A stretch of 64,000 nucleotides of DNA from an uncultured Prevotellaceae bacterium. GTDB lineage: Bacteria > Bacteroidota > Bacteroidia > Bacteroidales > Bacteroidaceae. This document shows positions 45,110 to 55,199 of this stretch, piece after piece (position 1 is the stretch's first letter; each line of letters begins with the position of its first letter). The notes beneath the pieces are model-generated. The model saw only the letters and a list, made by a program, of their open reading frames with translations. It was not told the DNA's origin and searched no databases. The position numbers and the translations under genes are program-made. The stretch spans positions 1 to 64,000 of the forward strand of contig CAMZCM010000013.1 of assembly GCA_947305005.1 (NCBI GenBank), read 5' to 3'.

Positions 45110-47299
45110 TTATCGGATAAACAGAATTTCGCGGTATTTTGGCAGTGGCCACAACTCATCATCTACAATGAGTTCCAACTTGTCCACATGGTAGCGGATA
45201 TCTTCCAGCAGTGGAGCCACGGTGTCGTGATAGCTAATCGCTTTTTCACGTTCACTGTCGATGCGGTTGGCTACACGGCGAGCCTCAATCAGCTGATCCA
45301 CGTGGGTAGTGATGTAGCTGGTATGCTCAGATATCTGCTTGATGAGGGCAATGTTGTCATGTGAGAGTTGCTCCGCTGTTGTGGTATCAAAAATCTCTTT
45401 CAACTTGTGAACATTGTCAATCAGCTGACTTTGATAGCGGGTAGCCACAGGGATGATGTGGTTCATGCAAAGATCACCGAAGATACGAGCTTCAATCTGA
45501 ATCTTCTTCGTGTAGGTGTCCCACTTGATTTCATTACGCGCTTCCAGTTCCGGACGGTTAAAGACACCCACTTTTGCAAACATCTTCACGCTGGCATCGT
45601 CCAGATAGCGGTCGATGACAAGCGGGCAGGATGCTTCTACATTCAAACCACGACGTGCAGCTTCCTGCTTCCACTCCTCGCTGTAACCATTACCTTCGAA
45701 ATGAATAGGCTTGCATGTCTTGATGTCTTCGCGCACTGTCGTCATCACGGCTTTTAATGTCTCCATGCCTTCAGCAATGCGTGCATCCACGCGTTCCTTG
45801 AAGTCTATCAGTGCTTCAGCGACAGCTGAATTGAGTGCAATCATAGCACTGGCACAGTTTGCTTCGCTACCTACGGCACGGAACTCGAAGCGGTTACCGG
45901 TGAAAGCAAAGGGACTGGTGCGGTTGCGGTCTGTATTGTCAATAAGCAGTTCCGGAATTTGGGGGATACCTAAATGCAGCTCTTGTTTGCCTTTTAATGA
46001 AATTTCGTTGTCTGAAGTCTGTTCCAGGTGTTCCAATACATCTGTTAATTGCTTGCCCAAAAACGAAGAGATGATAGCGGGAGGAGCCTCGTTCGCGCCC
46101 AAACGATGAGCATTTGTTGCACTCACGATACTGGCTTTCAACAATCCGTTGTGTTTCCATACAGCCATCAGTGTCTCCACGATAAAGGTGATAAAGCGCA
46201 GGTTGTCAATAGGAGTCTTGCCAGGGGCGTGCAGCAACACACCGGTGTCCGTTGAGAGACTCCAGTTGTTGTGCTTGCCCGAACCGTTGACTCCAGCAAA
46301 GGGCTTTTCGTGCAATAACACGCGGAACCCATGCTTGCGAGCTACCTTTTTCATCAGTGACATCAGCAGCATGTTATGATCTACAGCTAAGTTGGTCTCT
46401 TCAAAAATAGGAGCCAATTCAAACTGGTTAGGTGCAACTTCATTATGGCGTGTCTTACAGGGGATGCCCAGCTCTAATGCCTGAATTTCTAAATCCTTCA
46501 TGAAAGCAGCCACGCGCTCTGGGATACTTCCGAAATAATGATCGTCCATCTGCTGATTCTTGGCACTGTCATGTCCCATCAGCGTGCGACCAGTCATCAA
46601 TAGATCCGGACGAGCAGCATATAGCCCTTCGTCCACAAGGAAGTACTCCTGTTCCCATCCAAGGTTGCAGATGACTTTCTTTACATCAGGATAGAAATAG
46701 TGTGCCACCTCAGTGGCAGCTTTGTTCACAGCGAACAAGGCTTTCTTCAGCGGCGCTTTATAGTCAAGCGCTTCACCCGTGAAAGCAATAAACACAGTAG
46801 GAATCATCAGGGTGTCACCCATCACAAAAACAGGCGAAGCTGGATCCCATGCAGAGTAGCCGCGAGCTTCGAAGGTCGAACGAATACCACCGCTGGGGAA
46901 AGAACTGGCGTCTGGCTCTTGTTGTACCAACTGTTTACCAGTAAATTCTTCAACCATCCCGCCCTTACCGTCATGCTCTACGAAACCGTCGTGTTTCTCT
47001 GCGGTTCCCTCTGTCAGCGGCTGGAACCAGTGAGTAATGTGGGTTGCTCCCAGTTCCATCGCCCATCGTTTCATGCCTGCAGCTACAGCGTCTGCCGTTT
47101 TCAGGTCAAGGGTGGTACCATTATCCATCACATCAACCATTGTGCGGAAGACATCAGCAGGCAGATACTGCATCATCTTCTGACGGGTAAAGACATATTT
47201 TGCGAAGAACTCCGAGGGGCGTTCTTTTGGGGTGGGTACGTCGATGGGGTGTTTCTTAAACGCCTCTCCGACAACTTGGAATCTCAATGTTGATGACAT
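45110..47299 (-). CDS. glnN: Glutamine synthetase type III
   Basis: This ATP-dependent ammonia-assimilating enzyme makes glutamine from glutamate in the cytoplasm. Type III enzymes are the large form typical of Bacteroidales. An upstream GTG at 47329 is possible, but the ATG at 47299 gives MSSTLRFQVVGEAF and 729 residues, the usual GSIII length. Catalytic-core motifs are present: EQEYFLVDE, KTRHNEVAPNQFELAP, VNGSGKHNNWSLST and TGNRFEFRAVGSEANCA. The mltG stop lies 26 bases upstream, so the gene may be transcribed from further upstream. No -7 box was seen directly before it. Confidence 0.97.
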   Translation of the reverse strand: MSSTLRFQVVGEAFKKHPIDVPTPKERPSEFFAKYVFTRQKMMQYLPADVFRTMVDVMDNGTTLDLKTADAVAAGMKRWAMELGATHITHWFQPLTEGTAEKHDGFVEHDGKGGMVEEFTGKQLVQQEPDASSFPSGGIRSTFEARGYSAWDPASPVFVMGDTLMIPTVFIAFTGEALDYKAPLKKALFAVNKAATEVAHYFYPDVKKVICNLGWEQEYFLVDEGLYAARPDLLMTGRTLMGHDSAKNQQMDDHYFGSIPERVAAFMKDLEIQALELGIPCKTRHNEVAPNQFELAPIFEETNLAVDHNMLLMSLMKKVARKHGFRVLLHEKPFAGVNGSGKHNNWSLSTDTGVLLHAPGKTPIDNLRFITFIVETLMAVWKHNGLLKASIVSATNAHRLGANEAPPAIISSFLGKQLTDVLEHLEQTSDNEISLKGKQELHLGIPQIPELLIDNTDRNRTSPFAFTGNRFEFRAVGSEANCASAMIALNSAVAEALIDFKERVDARIAEGMETLKAVMTTVREDIKTCKPIHFEGNGYSEEWKQEAARRGLNVEASCPLVIDRYLDDASVKMFAKVGVFNRPELEARNEIKWDTYTKKIQIEARIFGDLCMNHIIPVATRYQSQLIDNVHKLKEIFDTTTAEQLSHDNIALIKQISEHTSYITTHVDQLIEARRVANRIDSEREKAISYHDTVAPLLEDIRYHVDKLELIVDDELWPLPKYREILFIR

Positions 47300-47325
47300 G
47301 TATGTTGATTTTACAATTTTACAAT

Positions 47326-48354
47326 TCACTTAATGCCTCTTGCGTTCAGCGCCCGCTGGTACTTGCGTGCATTCTGTTTGTGTTCTGCAAAGGAAGCCGC
47401 GAAGTTATGGAACCCGCTGAAATCTTCTTTGGCGCACATATAGAGGTAGTTGTGATGCTCATAATGGAGCACGGCATCGATGCCGGCTACGGTGGGGATG
47501 CGGATGGGCCCCGGGGGCAGCCCTTTATAAATATAAGTGTTGTAGGGGCTGTTGACTTTCAGGTGTTCGCCCACGATGCGGCGCAGCGCCTCGTTGCCAA
47601 CGGCAAACTTCACCGTGGGGTCAGCCTGTAAAGGGATGCCTTTCTGAATTCGGTTCACATAAAGTCCTGCCACACGTGGTTTCTCTGCGATGTTGGCTGT
47701 CTCTTCATCCACGATGCTGGCCAGTGTAACCACCTCTTCAGGAGTCATGCCTATGGCCTCGGCTTGTTGCTGCCGGTTGTCCTGTTGCCAGAAGCGCTTG
47801 TTCTCACGTTGCATCCTGCGCATGAACGTATCTATGCTCGCATCCCAATAGAGCTCATACGTATTAGGAATGAACAGGGCGGGTAGGGTAGCGGTATTGT
47901 AACCGTATGTGGCTGCGAACGTGCTGTCATAGAAGGCTGTGGCCGTCGCTGCAGAATCCAGCATCAGCTTATGGCTCAGGAAGCCTGCCAGACGTTCCAG
48001 TGTACGCACCGATGGAATGGTCAGCTTCACGGGTGTCTGATGTCCGCGCTGCAGATTCAGATAGGTCACCAGAAACGACTGTCCGGGCTCGATGGCATAG
48101 CGTCCTGTTCGTGGTTCGTAGGGACGGATCCAGTTGGCTACCCGCCAGTAGAACCCCGTGTTGCTGCCTCCCAGCGCTACTAGCTGTTGGCGAACGGATG
48201 CAGCATCGTCCTCGGGACGGACATACACGTAAGCTGTTTCTTCTGTTTCAAAGTGGGAACCGATGAACCCCTGCCACAAGGCATAGAGCAAGATGGCTGC
48301 CACCACACATACACCGCCTGTGGCTAACAATCCATATTTGATTCTCTTTGTCAT
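47326..48354 (-). CDS. mltG: Endolytic murein transglycosylase MltG
   Basis: A membrane-anchored lytic transglycosylase that cleaves nascent glycan strands and so terminates polymerisation. The start is placed at the ATG 48354 (MTKRIKYGLLATGG), which begins directly before the single transmembrane segment (about residues 8-27), giving 342 residues. A longer reading to 48405 would run back into the tRNA terminator. The YceG-like domain has PALFIPNTYELYWD, the catalytic-glutamate region VTLASIVDEETA, and the C-terminal QADPTVKFAVG, SPYNTY and GLPPGPIRIP. It lies between the tRNA-Thr gene and glnN. Confidence 0.95.
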   Translation of the reverse strand: MTKRIKYGLLATGGVCVVAAILLYALWQGFIGSHFETEETAYVYVRPEDDAASVRQQLVALGGSNTGFYWRVANWIRPYEPRTGRYAIEPGQSFLVTYLNLQRGHQTPVKLTIPSVRTLERLAGFLSHKLMLDSAATATAFYDSTFAATYGYNTATLPALFIPNTYELYWDASIDTFMRRMQRENKRFWQQDNRQQQAEAIGMTPEEVVTLASIVDEETANIAEKPRVAGLYVNRIQKGIPLQADPTVKFAVGNEALRRIVGEHLKVNSPYNTYIYKGLPPGPIRIPTVAGIDAVLHYEHHNYLYMCAKEDFSGFHNFAASFAEHKQNARKYQRALNARGIK

Positions 48355-48370
48355 CTTTGCTCGTTCGGTA

Positions 48371-48420
48371 AAAGAAAAACGCAGATACATCCTTACGGTT
48401 GGCATCTGCGAGTTTGTTCA
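48371..48420 (-). terminator. Intrinsic terminator of the tRNA-Thr transcript
   Basis: Read on the minus strand, CGCAGAT (48414-48420) pairs with ATCTGCG (48380-48386), followed at once by TTTTTCTTTT. This is a classic rho-independent terminator that starts 8 bases after the tRNA 3' end. It should end most tRNA transcripts before mltG. Confidence 0.75.
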
Positions 48421-48427
48421 TCGTGGG

Positions 48428-48500
<73 letters not shown>

Positions 48501-48520
48501 AGGTTTTTCAAAACCGAGCG

Positions 48521-48554
48521 CAAAGGTAGTGCTTTTTCGCGAACTGACCAACAA
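48521..48554 (-). promoter_or_regulatory. Promoter of tRNA-Thr (TTG-N20-TACCTTTG)
   Basis: On the minus strand, -7 TACCTTTG is at 48521-48528 and TTG at 48549-48551 (20-base spacing), with an overlapping TTTG at 48552-48555. Transcription would start near 48513, about a dozen bases before the tRNA 5' end. Confidence 0.75.
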
Positions 48555-48623
48555 ACCATGCTTTTTTTTCGTGTTATTCCACTTTTTTATCGCTTTCACG
48601 ATGTGTAATTCTGCTGAAACATG

Positions 48624-48631
48624 TATCTTTG
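48624..48631 (+). promoter_or_regulatory. -7 box TATCTTTG of the acetylesterase gene
   Basis: TATCTTTG lies 35 bases before the ATG at 48667. No good -33 element is visible. Confidence 0.5.
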
Positions 48632-48666
48632 TCGGACTAAATGATACTCTTTCCCCTTCAAAACTG

Positions 48667-49965
48667 ATGAAACGTATTCCCTGTTTCCTATTGCTGCTCC
48701 TTATCGTGTTGTCCGCTTCGGCACAGTCTTGGAGCTTTAATTTTTCAACGGATAAACGTGGTGCCAAACTGGGCGGCATCCGTGTGCAACCCTCTGTTCG
48801 TTATGATGCTAACCATGACTATGGTTTTGATTTCATAGATTCTCCTGAACGTCTGGATCAGCCCTCTCCGTTTTATTTCAGCGTTCGTGTGCCCGATGGC
48901 AACTACCGTGTCACTGTGTGGTTGGGAAGTGCCCGACGTGCTGCTGTGACCACCGTTCGTGCTGAGAGCCGTCGCCTCTTTGTGGAGAATCTGGCTACGC
49001 GCAAGGGCGAGCTGCGTTCTGAATCCTTCATTGTGCACAAGCACTCTCCCCAGATCGATGTGAAGAGCGCTATGCGCCTGAAGCCGCGTGAACTGACCAA
49101 ACTCAATTTCGATGACCGTCTTACGATAGAGATCAATGGTGATGCGCCAGCCTGTGCTGCGATAACTATCGAGCGTGATGACCGCGTGCCGACAGTCTTC
49201 CTGTGTGGCAACAGCACCGTTGTGGATCAGGACAGCGAGCCGTGGGCTTCGTGGGGACAAATGATTACCCGATGGTTTGGCCCTGAAGTAGCTTTTGCCA
49301 ATTTTGCTGAGAGCGGCGAGACAGCCAGTACGTTCATTGCTGCCAACCGTCTGGCGAAGGCTCTTTCGATGATGAAAGCGGGCGATTACCTCATCGCAGA
49401 ATTCGGCCACAACGACCAGAAACAACGGGGACCGGGAATGGGCGCCTATTATAACTTCGCCACTGCGCTGAAGACCTTTATTGATGAGACTCGTGCGCGA
49501 GGCGCAACCCCGATATTCGTGACTCCCACGCAACGTCGCAGTTTCAAGGATGGACGCATTCAAGAGACGCACGCCGACTACCCGGAGGCGATGGCGTGGG
49601 TGGCCAAAAGGGAAAATGTACCCCTCATCGACCTTCATAGCATGACTCGCACCTTCTACGAGGCAATGGGTGAGACAGAGAGTGTTCATGCTTTCGTGCA
49701 CTATCCGGCAGGCAGCTATCCCGGTCAGAAGGTTGATTTCAAGGATAATACACACTTCAACCCCTATGGCGCCTATGAGATTGCCAAATGTGTCATTGAG
49801 GGCGCACGCCAGCTCAATCTACCTTTCGTCAGCGCCTTACGTCCTGAGTATCTGGAGCGTTATCCGGCTTCTGCACCCTTCAATCCGGCTCACCCTGATG
49901 CGCTTTCTGAATTCCATTGGATCGACGCTCCATTCTTCGAGGCTGAGAAGCCAGACGGCAATTAA
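48667..49965 (+). CDS. SGNH-hydrolase, rhamnogalacturonan acetylesterase-like
   Basis: A 432-residue secreted esterase. A longer reading begins at 48493 inside the tRNA gene. The ATG at 48667 is chosen because a signal peptide (MKRIPCFLLLLLIVLSASAQ) starts there, downstream of the -7 box. The N-terminal 170 residues form a beta-rich domain (FNFSTDKRGAKLGGIRVQPS). The SGNH domain has block I CGNSTVVDQ with Ser183 as nucleophile, block II AESGETAST, block III FGHND with Asn249, and block V DNTHFN with Asp360 and His363. Family members remove acetyl groups from pectic rhamnogalacturonan in the periplasm or outside. No pectinase is next to it, so it is an orphan. Confidence 0.88.
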   Translation: MKRIPCFLLLLLIVLSASAQSWSFNFSTDKRGAKLGGIRVQPSVRYDANHDYGFDFIDSPERLDQPSPFYFSVRVPDGNYRVTVWLGSARRAAVTTVRAESRRLFVENLATRKGELRSESFIVHKHSPQIDVKSAMRLKPRELTKLNFDDRLTIEINGDAPACAAITIERDDRVPTVFLCGNSTVVDQDSEPWASWGQMITRWFGPEVAFANFAESGETASTFIAANRLAKALSMMKAGDYLIAEFGHNDQKQRGPGMGAYYNFATALKTFIDETRARGATPIFVTPTQRRSFKDGRIQETHADYPEAMAWVAKRENVPLIDLHSMTRTFYEAMGETESVHAFVHYPAGSYPGQKVDFKDNTHFNPYGAYEIAKCVIEGARQLNLPFVSALRPEYLERYPASAPFNPAHPDALSEFHWIDAPFFEAEKPDGN

Positions 49966-49989
49966 TCAGGATATTACTTCGCTATGTGA

Positions 49990-51651
<1,662 letters not shown>

Positions 51652-51663
51652 AAGCCATTACCA

Positions 51664-51963
51664 ATGAATAAGGTTCGTATAACAGCAGTACGCCAGACGG
51701 TATATTCCGACTTGATGGTCCAATATGAGAATCCTATTGAGCACACTTGCGATATCAGAGTAGGGCAGCAATGGATTTCTGTTGACGGTAAGTGTCCCCA
51801 TGGGATGTGTCCTTCTGCATGGTTATCCATGCGTGAGTTCGTTGAGTCTTTGGCCAATGGGAAAGGAAATTTCTATGATGGCTGGATGAAGAACCCTATG
51901 AGTGCACTGATTAGTTGCAACGATGGCTTTCGCCCTGTCAGTTTTTATATTGAAGTGATTTAG
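51664..51963 (+). CDS. TIGR04076-family small protein
   Basis: A 99-residue protein of unknown function. The pattern KVRITAVRQTVYSDLMVQYEN, then CPHGMCPSAWLSMREFVESLA, then FYDGWMKNPMSALISCNDGFRPVSF, matches what I recall of the TIGR04076 family, which has conserved Cys residues and an SCNDGxRPV motif. The cysteines (at about 29, 44, 49 and 84) could bind a metal or act in redox chemistry, but this is inference. It starts 12 bases after the ABC-F stop and is probably co-transcribed. Confidence 0.75.
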   Translation: MNKVRITAVRQTVYSDLMVQYENPIEHTCDIRVGQQWISVDGKCPHGMCPSAWLSMREFVESLANGKGNFYDGWMKNPMSALISCNDGFRPVSFYIEVI

Positions 51964-52080
51964 ATATTTGAACTCTGTAACATGAAGTGTCTTATCTGTC
52001 TTCTTCATTTTTGTTTCGTATTTTGATTCTCTTTTTTAAGACAAGACAAGTCGAAGCCAGACTGGGCAAGAGGTGCTTCT

Positions 52081-52097
52081 TTGGCACGTTCTTTGCA
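52081..52097 (+). promoter_or_regulatory. Sigma-54 (-24/-12) promoter upstream of grpE-dnaJ
   Basis: TTGGCACGTTCTTTGCA matches the sigma-54 consensus TTGGCACG-N4-TTGCW at every invariant base. GG is at 52083-52084 and GC at 52095-52096, with exactly 10 bases between. The predicted start near 52108 leaves about 22 bases before the grpE ATG at 52130. No TAnnTTTG box was found in 51964-52129. Confidence 0.75.
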
Positions 52098-52129
52098 AGA
52101 TAGTGAACAAACAATAATTAGCTGTAATT

Positions 52130-52699
52130 ATGGCAGAAGAATTAAAAGATAAAGAAGAAATCCTCGAGAACGAGGAGCAAAAGGAAACACAGGGAGCTCA
52201 GGCTGAGAATGAAGCTGCTGAAGCACAAGAGGCAGAGAAGACGCCTGAGGAGAAGTTGGCCTTGGCCTTGGCTGAGATCGAAGAGTTGAAGACGCAGGCG
52301 TTGTATAAGCAAGCTGAGTTCGAAAACTATCGCAAACGCACCATCAAGGAGAAGGCTGATCTGATTCTGAATGGCTCAAAGTCAGCAGTGACAGCACTTC
52401 TTCCGATTGTTGATGACTTGGAAAGAGCTTTGCCCTCGATGAAAAATGCAGAGGATGTGGCCGCTGTGGCTGAAGGTGTGGAACTGATTTATCAGAAGTT
52501 CTTGAAAGCTTTGAATGGTTTGGGCGTAAAGCAGATTGAGACGGACGGTAAGGATTTCGATGTGGATCTACATGAGGCGGTTGCTCAGGTCCCGGGTGTG
52601 CCCGATGAACAGAAAGGTCGTGTCATTGACTGCATCGAAAAAGGTTACACGCTCAACGATCATGTCATTCGACATGCCAAAGTGGCAGTGGGAATGTAA
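52130..52699 (+). CDS. grpE: Nucleotide exchange factor GrpE
   Basis: A 189-residue cochaperone that releases ADP from DnaK. The first 45 residues are very acidic and disordered (KDKEEILENEEQKETQGAQ). A long coiled-coil dimerisation helix (about 40-75) leads to the motif YKQAEFENYRKRTIKEK. The C-terminal beta-wing has DVDLHEAVAQVPGVPDEQKG and IDCIEKGYTLNDHVIRHAKVAV. It is followed after 35 bases by dnaJ, while dnaK is not in the window. A sigma-54 type promoter precedes it, unlike the usual arrangement. Confidence 0.97.
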   Translation: MAEELKDKEEILENEEQKETQGAQAENEAAEAQEAEKTPEEKLALALAEIEELKTQALYKQAEFENYRKRTIKEKADLILNGSKSAVTALLPIVDDLERALPSMKNAEDVAAVAEGVELIYQKFLKALNGLGVKQIETDGKDFDVDLHEAVAQVPGVPDEQKGRVIDCIEKGYTLNDHVIRHAKVAVGM

Positions 52700-52734
52700 G
52701 ATTGATGAAGGATTAATGAATAGGGATTAAAGAT

Positions 52735-53943
52735 ATGGCAGAACAGAAAAGAGATTACTACGAGGTCCTTGGCGTCGCTAAAACTGCTACGGAGCAGGAG
52801 ATTAAAGCGGCGTACAAGAAAATGGCCATCAAATATCACCCCGATCGTCAAGGCGACAAGTCTGAGGCTGAGAAAAAGGAAGCTGAAGCCAAGTTCAAGG
52901 AGGCGGCTGAGGCCTACGATGTGCTGCACGATCCGCAGAAACGTCAGCGCTATGACCAGTTTGGCTTTGCTGGTGTGGGCGGTGCTGCAGGTGGTGGCAG
53001 CTACCAGAACATGTCAATGGACGATATCTTCTCTCAGTTTGGCGATATTTTTAGTGATTTGTTTGGCGGCGGTGCTTCATTTGGCGGCTTTGGTGGCGGC
53101 TTTGGAGGTTTCGGCGGCGGTGGTCGTGGTGCCCGTAAGGCACAGCATCGTGGCGGAGAACTTCGTTTGAAAGTAAGTTTGACGCTGATAGAGTGTGCTT
53201 CGGGCGTAACGAAGAAGTTCAAGGTTCGCAAGAAGATAACCTGTAACCATTGTCAGGGAAGCGGCACCGAGAACGGAGCCGGCGACACGGTAACATGTCA
53301 GACTTGTCACGGTTCAGGCTATGTGCTTCGCAGTCAGCGCTCGATGTTTGGCATGATGCAGACACAGAGCGTCTGCCCAGATTGTGGTGGAGAAGGTACC
53401 ATTATCAAGAATAAATGTCATCTCTGTGGCGGAACAGGTGTGGTATCAGGTGATGAGGTCATTGAGGTGAAGATCCCTGCTGGTGTTCAGGACGGAATGG
53501 TGTTGAATGTTCCAGGTAAGGGTGATGCCGCTATCCGAAACGGTGTACCTGGCGATATCCAGGTGTTCATAGAAGTGGAACAGGATAAGGATTTCATTCG
53601 TCAGGACAATGATATTATTTACAACCTGCTCATCGATGTGCCCACAGCCGTTTTGGGCGGCAGTGTGGAAGTGCCTACACTCGACGGTAAGGTGAAGATT
53701 AAGATTGATCCAGGCACACAGCCGGGCAAGGTGTTACGTCTGCGTGGAAAAGGTATGCCGGCAGTACAAGGCTATGGCTATGGTGTTGGCGACGAAATCG
53801 TGAACATCTCCATCTATATTCCTGAAACGCTCTCTCGCGAGGAGAGGGAAGCCTTTGAGAAGATGCGCACGAGCGATAACTTCCGCCCCAATCAAAGTGC
53901 TAAAAGCAAAATATTCAATCGATTCAAGCAAATGTTTGAATGA
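52735..53943 (+). CDS. dnaJ: Chaperone DnaJ
   Basis: A 402-residue type I J-protein that delivers clients to DnaK and stimulates its ATPase. The J-domain (about 5-80) has the HPD triad in [10 protein letters not shown] Gly/Phe-rich region (about 80-135) follows, with [14 protein letters not shown]. The zinc region has four CxxCxGxG repeats ([32 protein letters not shown]), followed by the substrate-binding C-terminal beta domains ([27 protein letters not shown]). It overlaps the next gene by four bases (ATGA at 53940-53943). Confidence 0.98.
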   Translation: MAEQKRDYYEVLGVAKTATEQEIKAAYKKMAIKYHPDRQGDKSEAEKKEAEAKFKEAAEAYDVLHDPQKRQRYDQFGFAGVGGAAGGGSYQNMSMDDIFSQFGDIFSDLFGGGASFGGFGGGFGGFGGGGRGARKAQHRGGELRLKVSLTLIECASGVTKKFKVRKKITCNHCQGSGTENGAGDTVTCQTCHGSGYVLRSQRSMFGMMQTQSVCPDCGGEGTIIKNKCHLCGGTGVVSGDEVIEVKIPAGVQDGMVLNVPGKGDAAIRNGVPGDIQVFIEVEQDKDFIRQDNDIIYNLLIDVPTAVLGGSVEVPTLDGKVKIKIDPGTQPGKVLRLRGKGMPAVQGYGYGVGDEIVNISIYIPETLSREEREAFEKMRTSDNFRPNQSAKSKIFNRFKQMFE

Positions 53944-55199
53944 TGACCTATCAGGAAACGATTGATTATCTGTATCATGCAGCCCCGTTGTTCCAGAACA
54001 TCGGGGCTGGTGCCTATAAGGAAGGTCTGAGTAACACGATGGCGTTGGATGAACATTTCAAACATCCGCATCGCGCTTATCGTACGATTCATGTAGCTGG
54101 TACGAACGGAAAAGGTTCTGTCTCTTCCACACTGGCTGCGATTCTTCAGTCAAGCGGTTTACGCGTAGGCCTTTATACCTCACCTCATTTGGAAGATTTC
54201 CGTGAGCGCATTCGTGTGAATGGTGAGATGATTTCAGAGCAGCGCGTCATTGATTTTGTGGAACAGGAGAGGAGTTCCTTTGAACCGCTTTATCCTTCGT
54301 TTTTTGAGTTGACGACAGCATTGGCTTTTCTTTTTTTTGCAGAACAGAAGGTTGATGTGGCAATAATTGAAGTGGGGTTGGGTGGAAGACTGGATTGTAC
54401 GAACATCATCACGCCGGACCTTTCTATTATTACGAACATTAGTTTTGATCACCAACAGTTCTTAGGTGACACGCTGGTGAAGATTGCTGCGGAGAAAGCA
54501 GGAATTATGAAAGCGGGCGTACCTGTGGTCATCGGCGAAACGAATGGACATCAGGATGTTCGTGAGCTTTTTGTAAACAAGGCAGCTGAAAAGAGTTGCC
54601 CGATTCGCTTTGCTGATGAAGAAACCTGGACCGCAATGGAGAGTCAGTTGGTGGGGTGTTACCAGCGAGCTAATATGAACACGGTGCAGTGTGCTGTTGA
54701 TGAACTGCGAAAGAATTCATTCTATGCACCGTTATTGTCAAGAAAAAGTGTAAGAGAAGGCTTCCTTCATATCTGTGATCTTTCAGGGCTGCGCGGCCGT
54801 TGGCAAGTGGTTGATACAAATCCAATGACGATTTGTGATGTGGGCCATAATGCAGCAGGCATAGAAAAGGTTGTGCAGCAACTGTTCAGTATGCCTTATC
54901 CATCTATTCATATTATTTTCGGGATGGTTGATGATAAGGATTACAAGCAGGCTGTTAAACTGTTCGCCAATCTTGGCGAACGTGCAGATTTCTATATAAC
55001 ACAGCCTTCATCACAGCGCGCTTTAGCAGCTGAGGTTTTGGCAGAGGAGGCTAAACGACAAGGCTTACGTGTGCGTGCGTGCAAACCTAAATTAAAAGAA
55101 GCCGTCGAGGCGGCACGTGCTGATGCTCACCCCGACGACCTGTTGTTTATCGGTGGTTCTTGTTATCTGATTGCGGATTATTTTGTCGGCGCGAGATAG
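53940..55199 (+). CDS. folC: Bifunctional folylpolyglutamate synthase / dihydrofolate synthase
   Basis: A 419-residue Mur-ligase-like enzyme that adds glutamate to dihydropteroate and folates with ATP. The P-loop [13 protein letters not shown] is near residue 50, followed by [36 protein letters not shown] and [14 protein letters not shown]. The C-terminal domain has [12 protein letters not shown] and [11 protein letters not shown]. The start is an ATGATG at 53940 that overlaps the dnaJ stop, so translation is coupled and the gene is the third of grpE-dnaJ-folC. The last 22 bases overlap the 3' end of the convergent dipeptidase gene. Confidence 0.96.
   Translation: MMTYQETIDYLYHAAPLFQNIGAGAYKEGLSNTMALDEHFKHPHRAYRTIHVAGTNGKGSVSSTLAAILQSSGLRVGLYTSPHLEDFRERIRVNGEMISEQRVIDFVEQERSSFEPLYPSFFELTTALAFLFFAEQKVDVAIIEVGLGGRLDCTNIITPDLSIITNISFDHQQFLGDTLVKIAAEKAGIMKAGVPVVIGETNGHQDVRELFVNKAAEKSCPIRFADEETWTAMESQLVGCYQRANMNTVQCAVDELRKNSFYAPLLSRKSVREGFLHICDLSGLRGRWQVVDTNPMTICDVGHNAAGIEKVVQQLFSMPYPSIHIIFGMVDDKDYKQAVKLFANLGERADFYITQPSSQRALAAEVLAEEAKRQGLRVRACKPKLKEAVEAARADAHPDDLLFIGGSCYLIADYFVGAR

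Noticed and set aside
48745..49755. 336-codon minus-strand open frame opposite the acetylesterase
   Set aside because: It has no signal, motif or promoter. The plus strand carries a complete SGNH hydrolase with a signal peptide.
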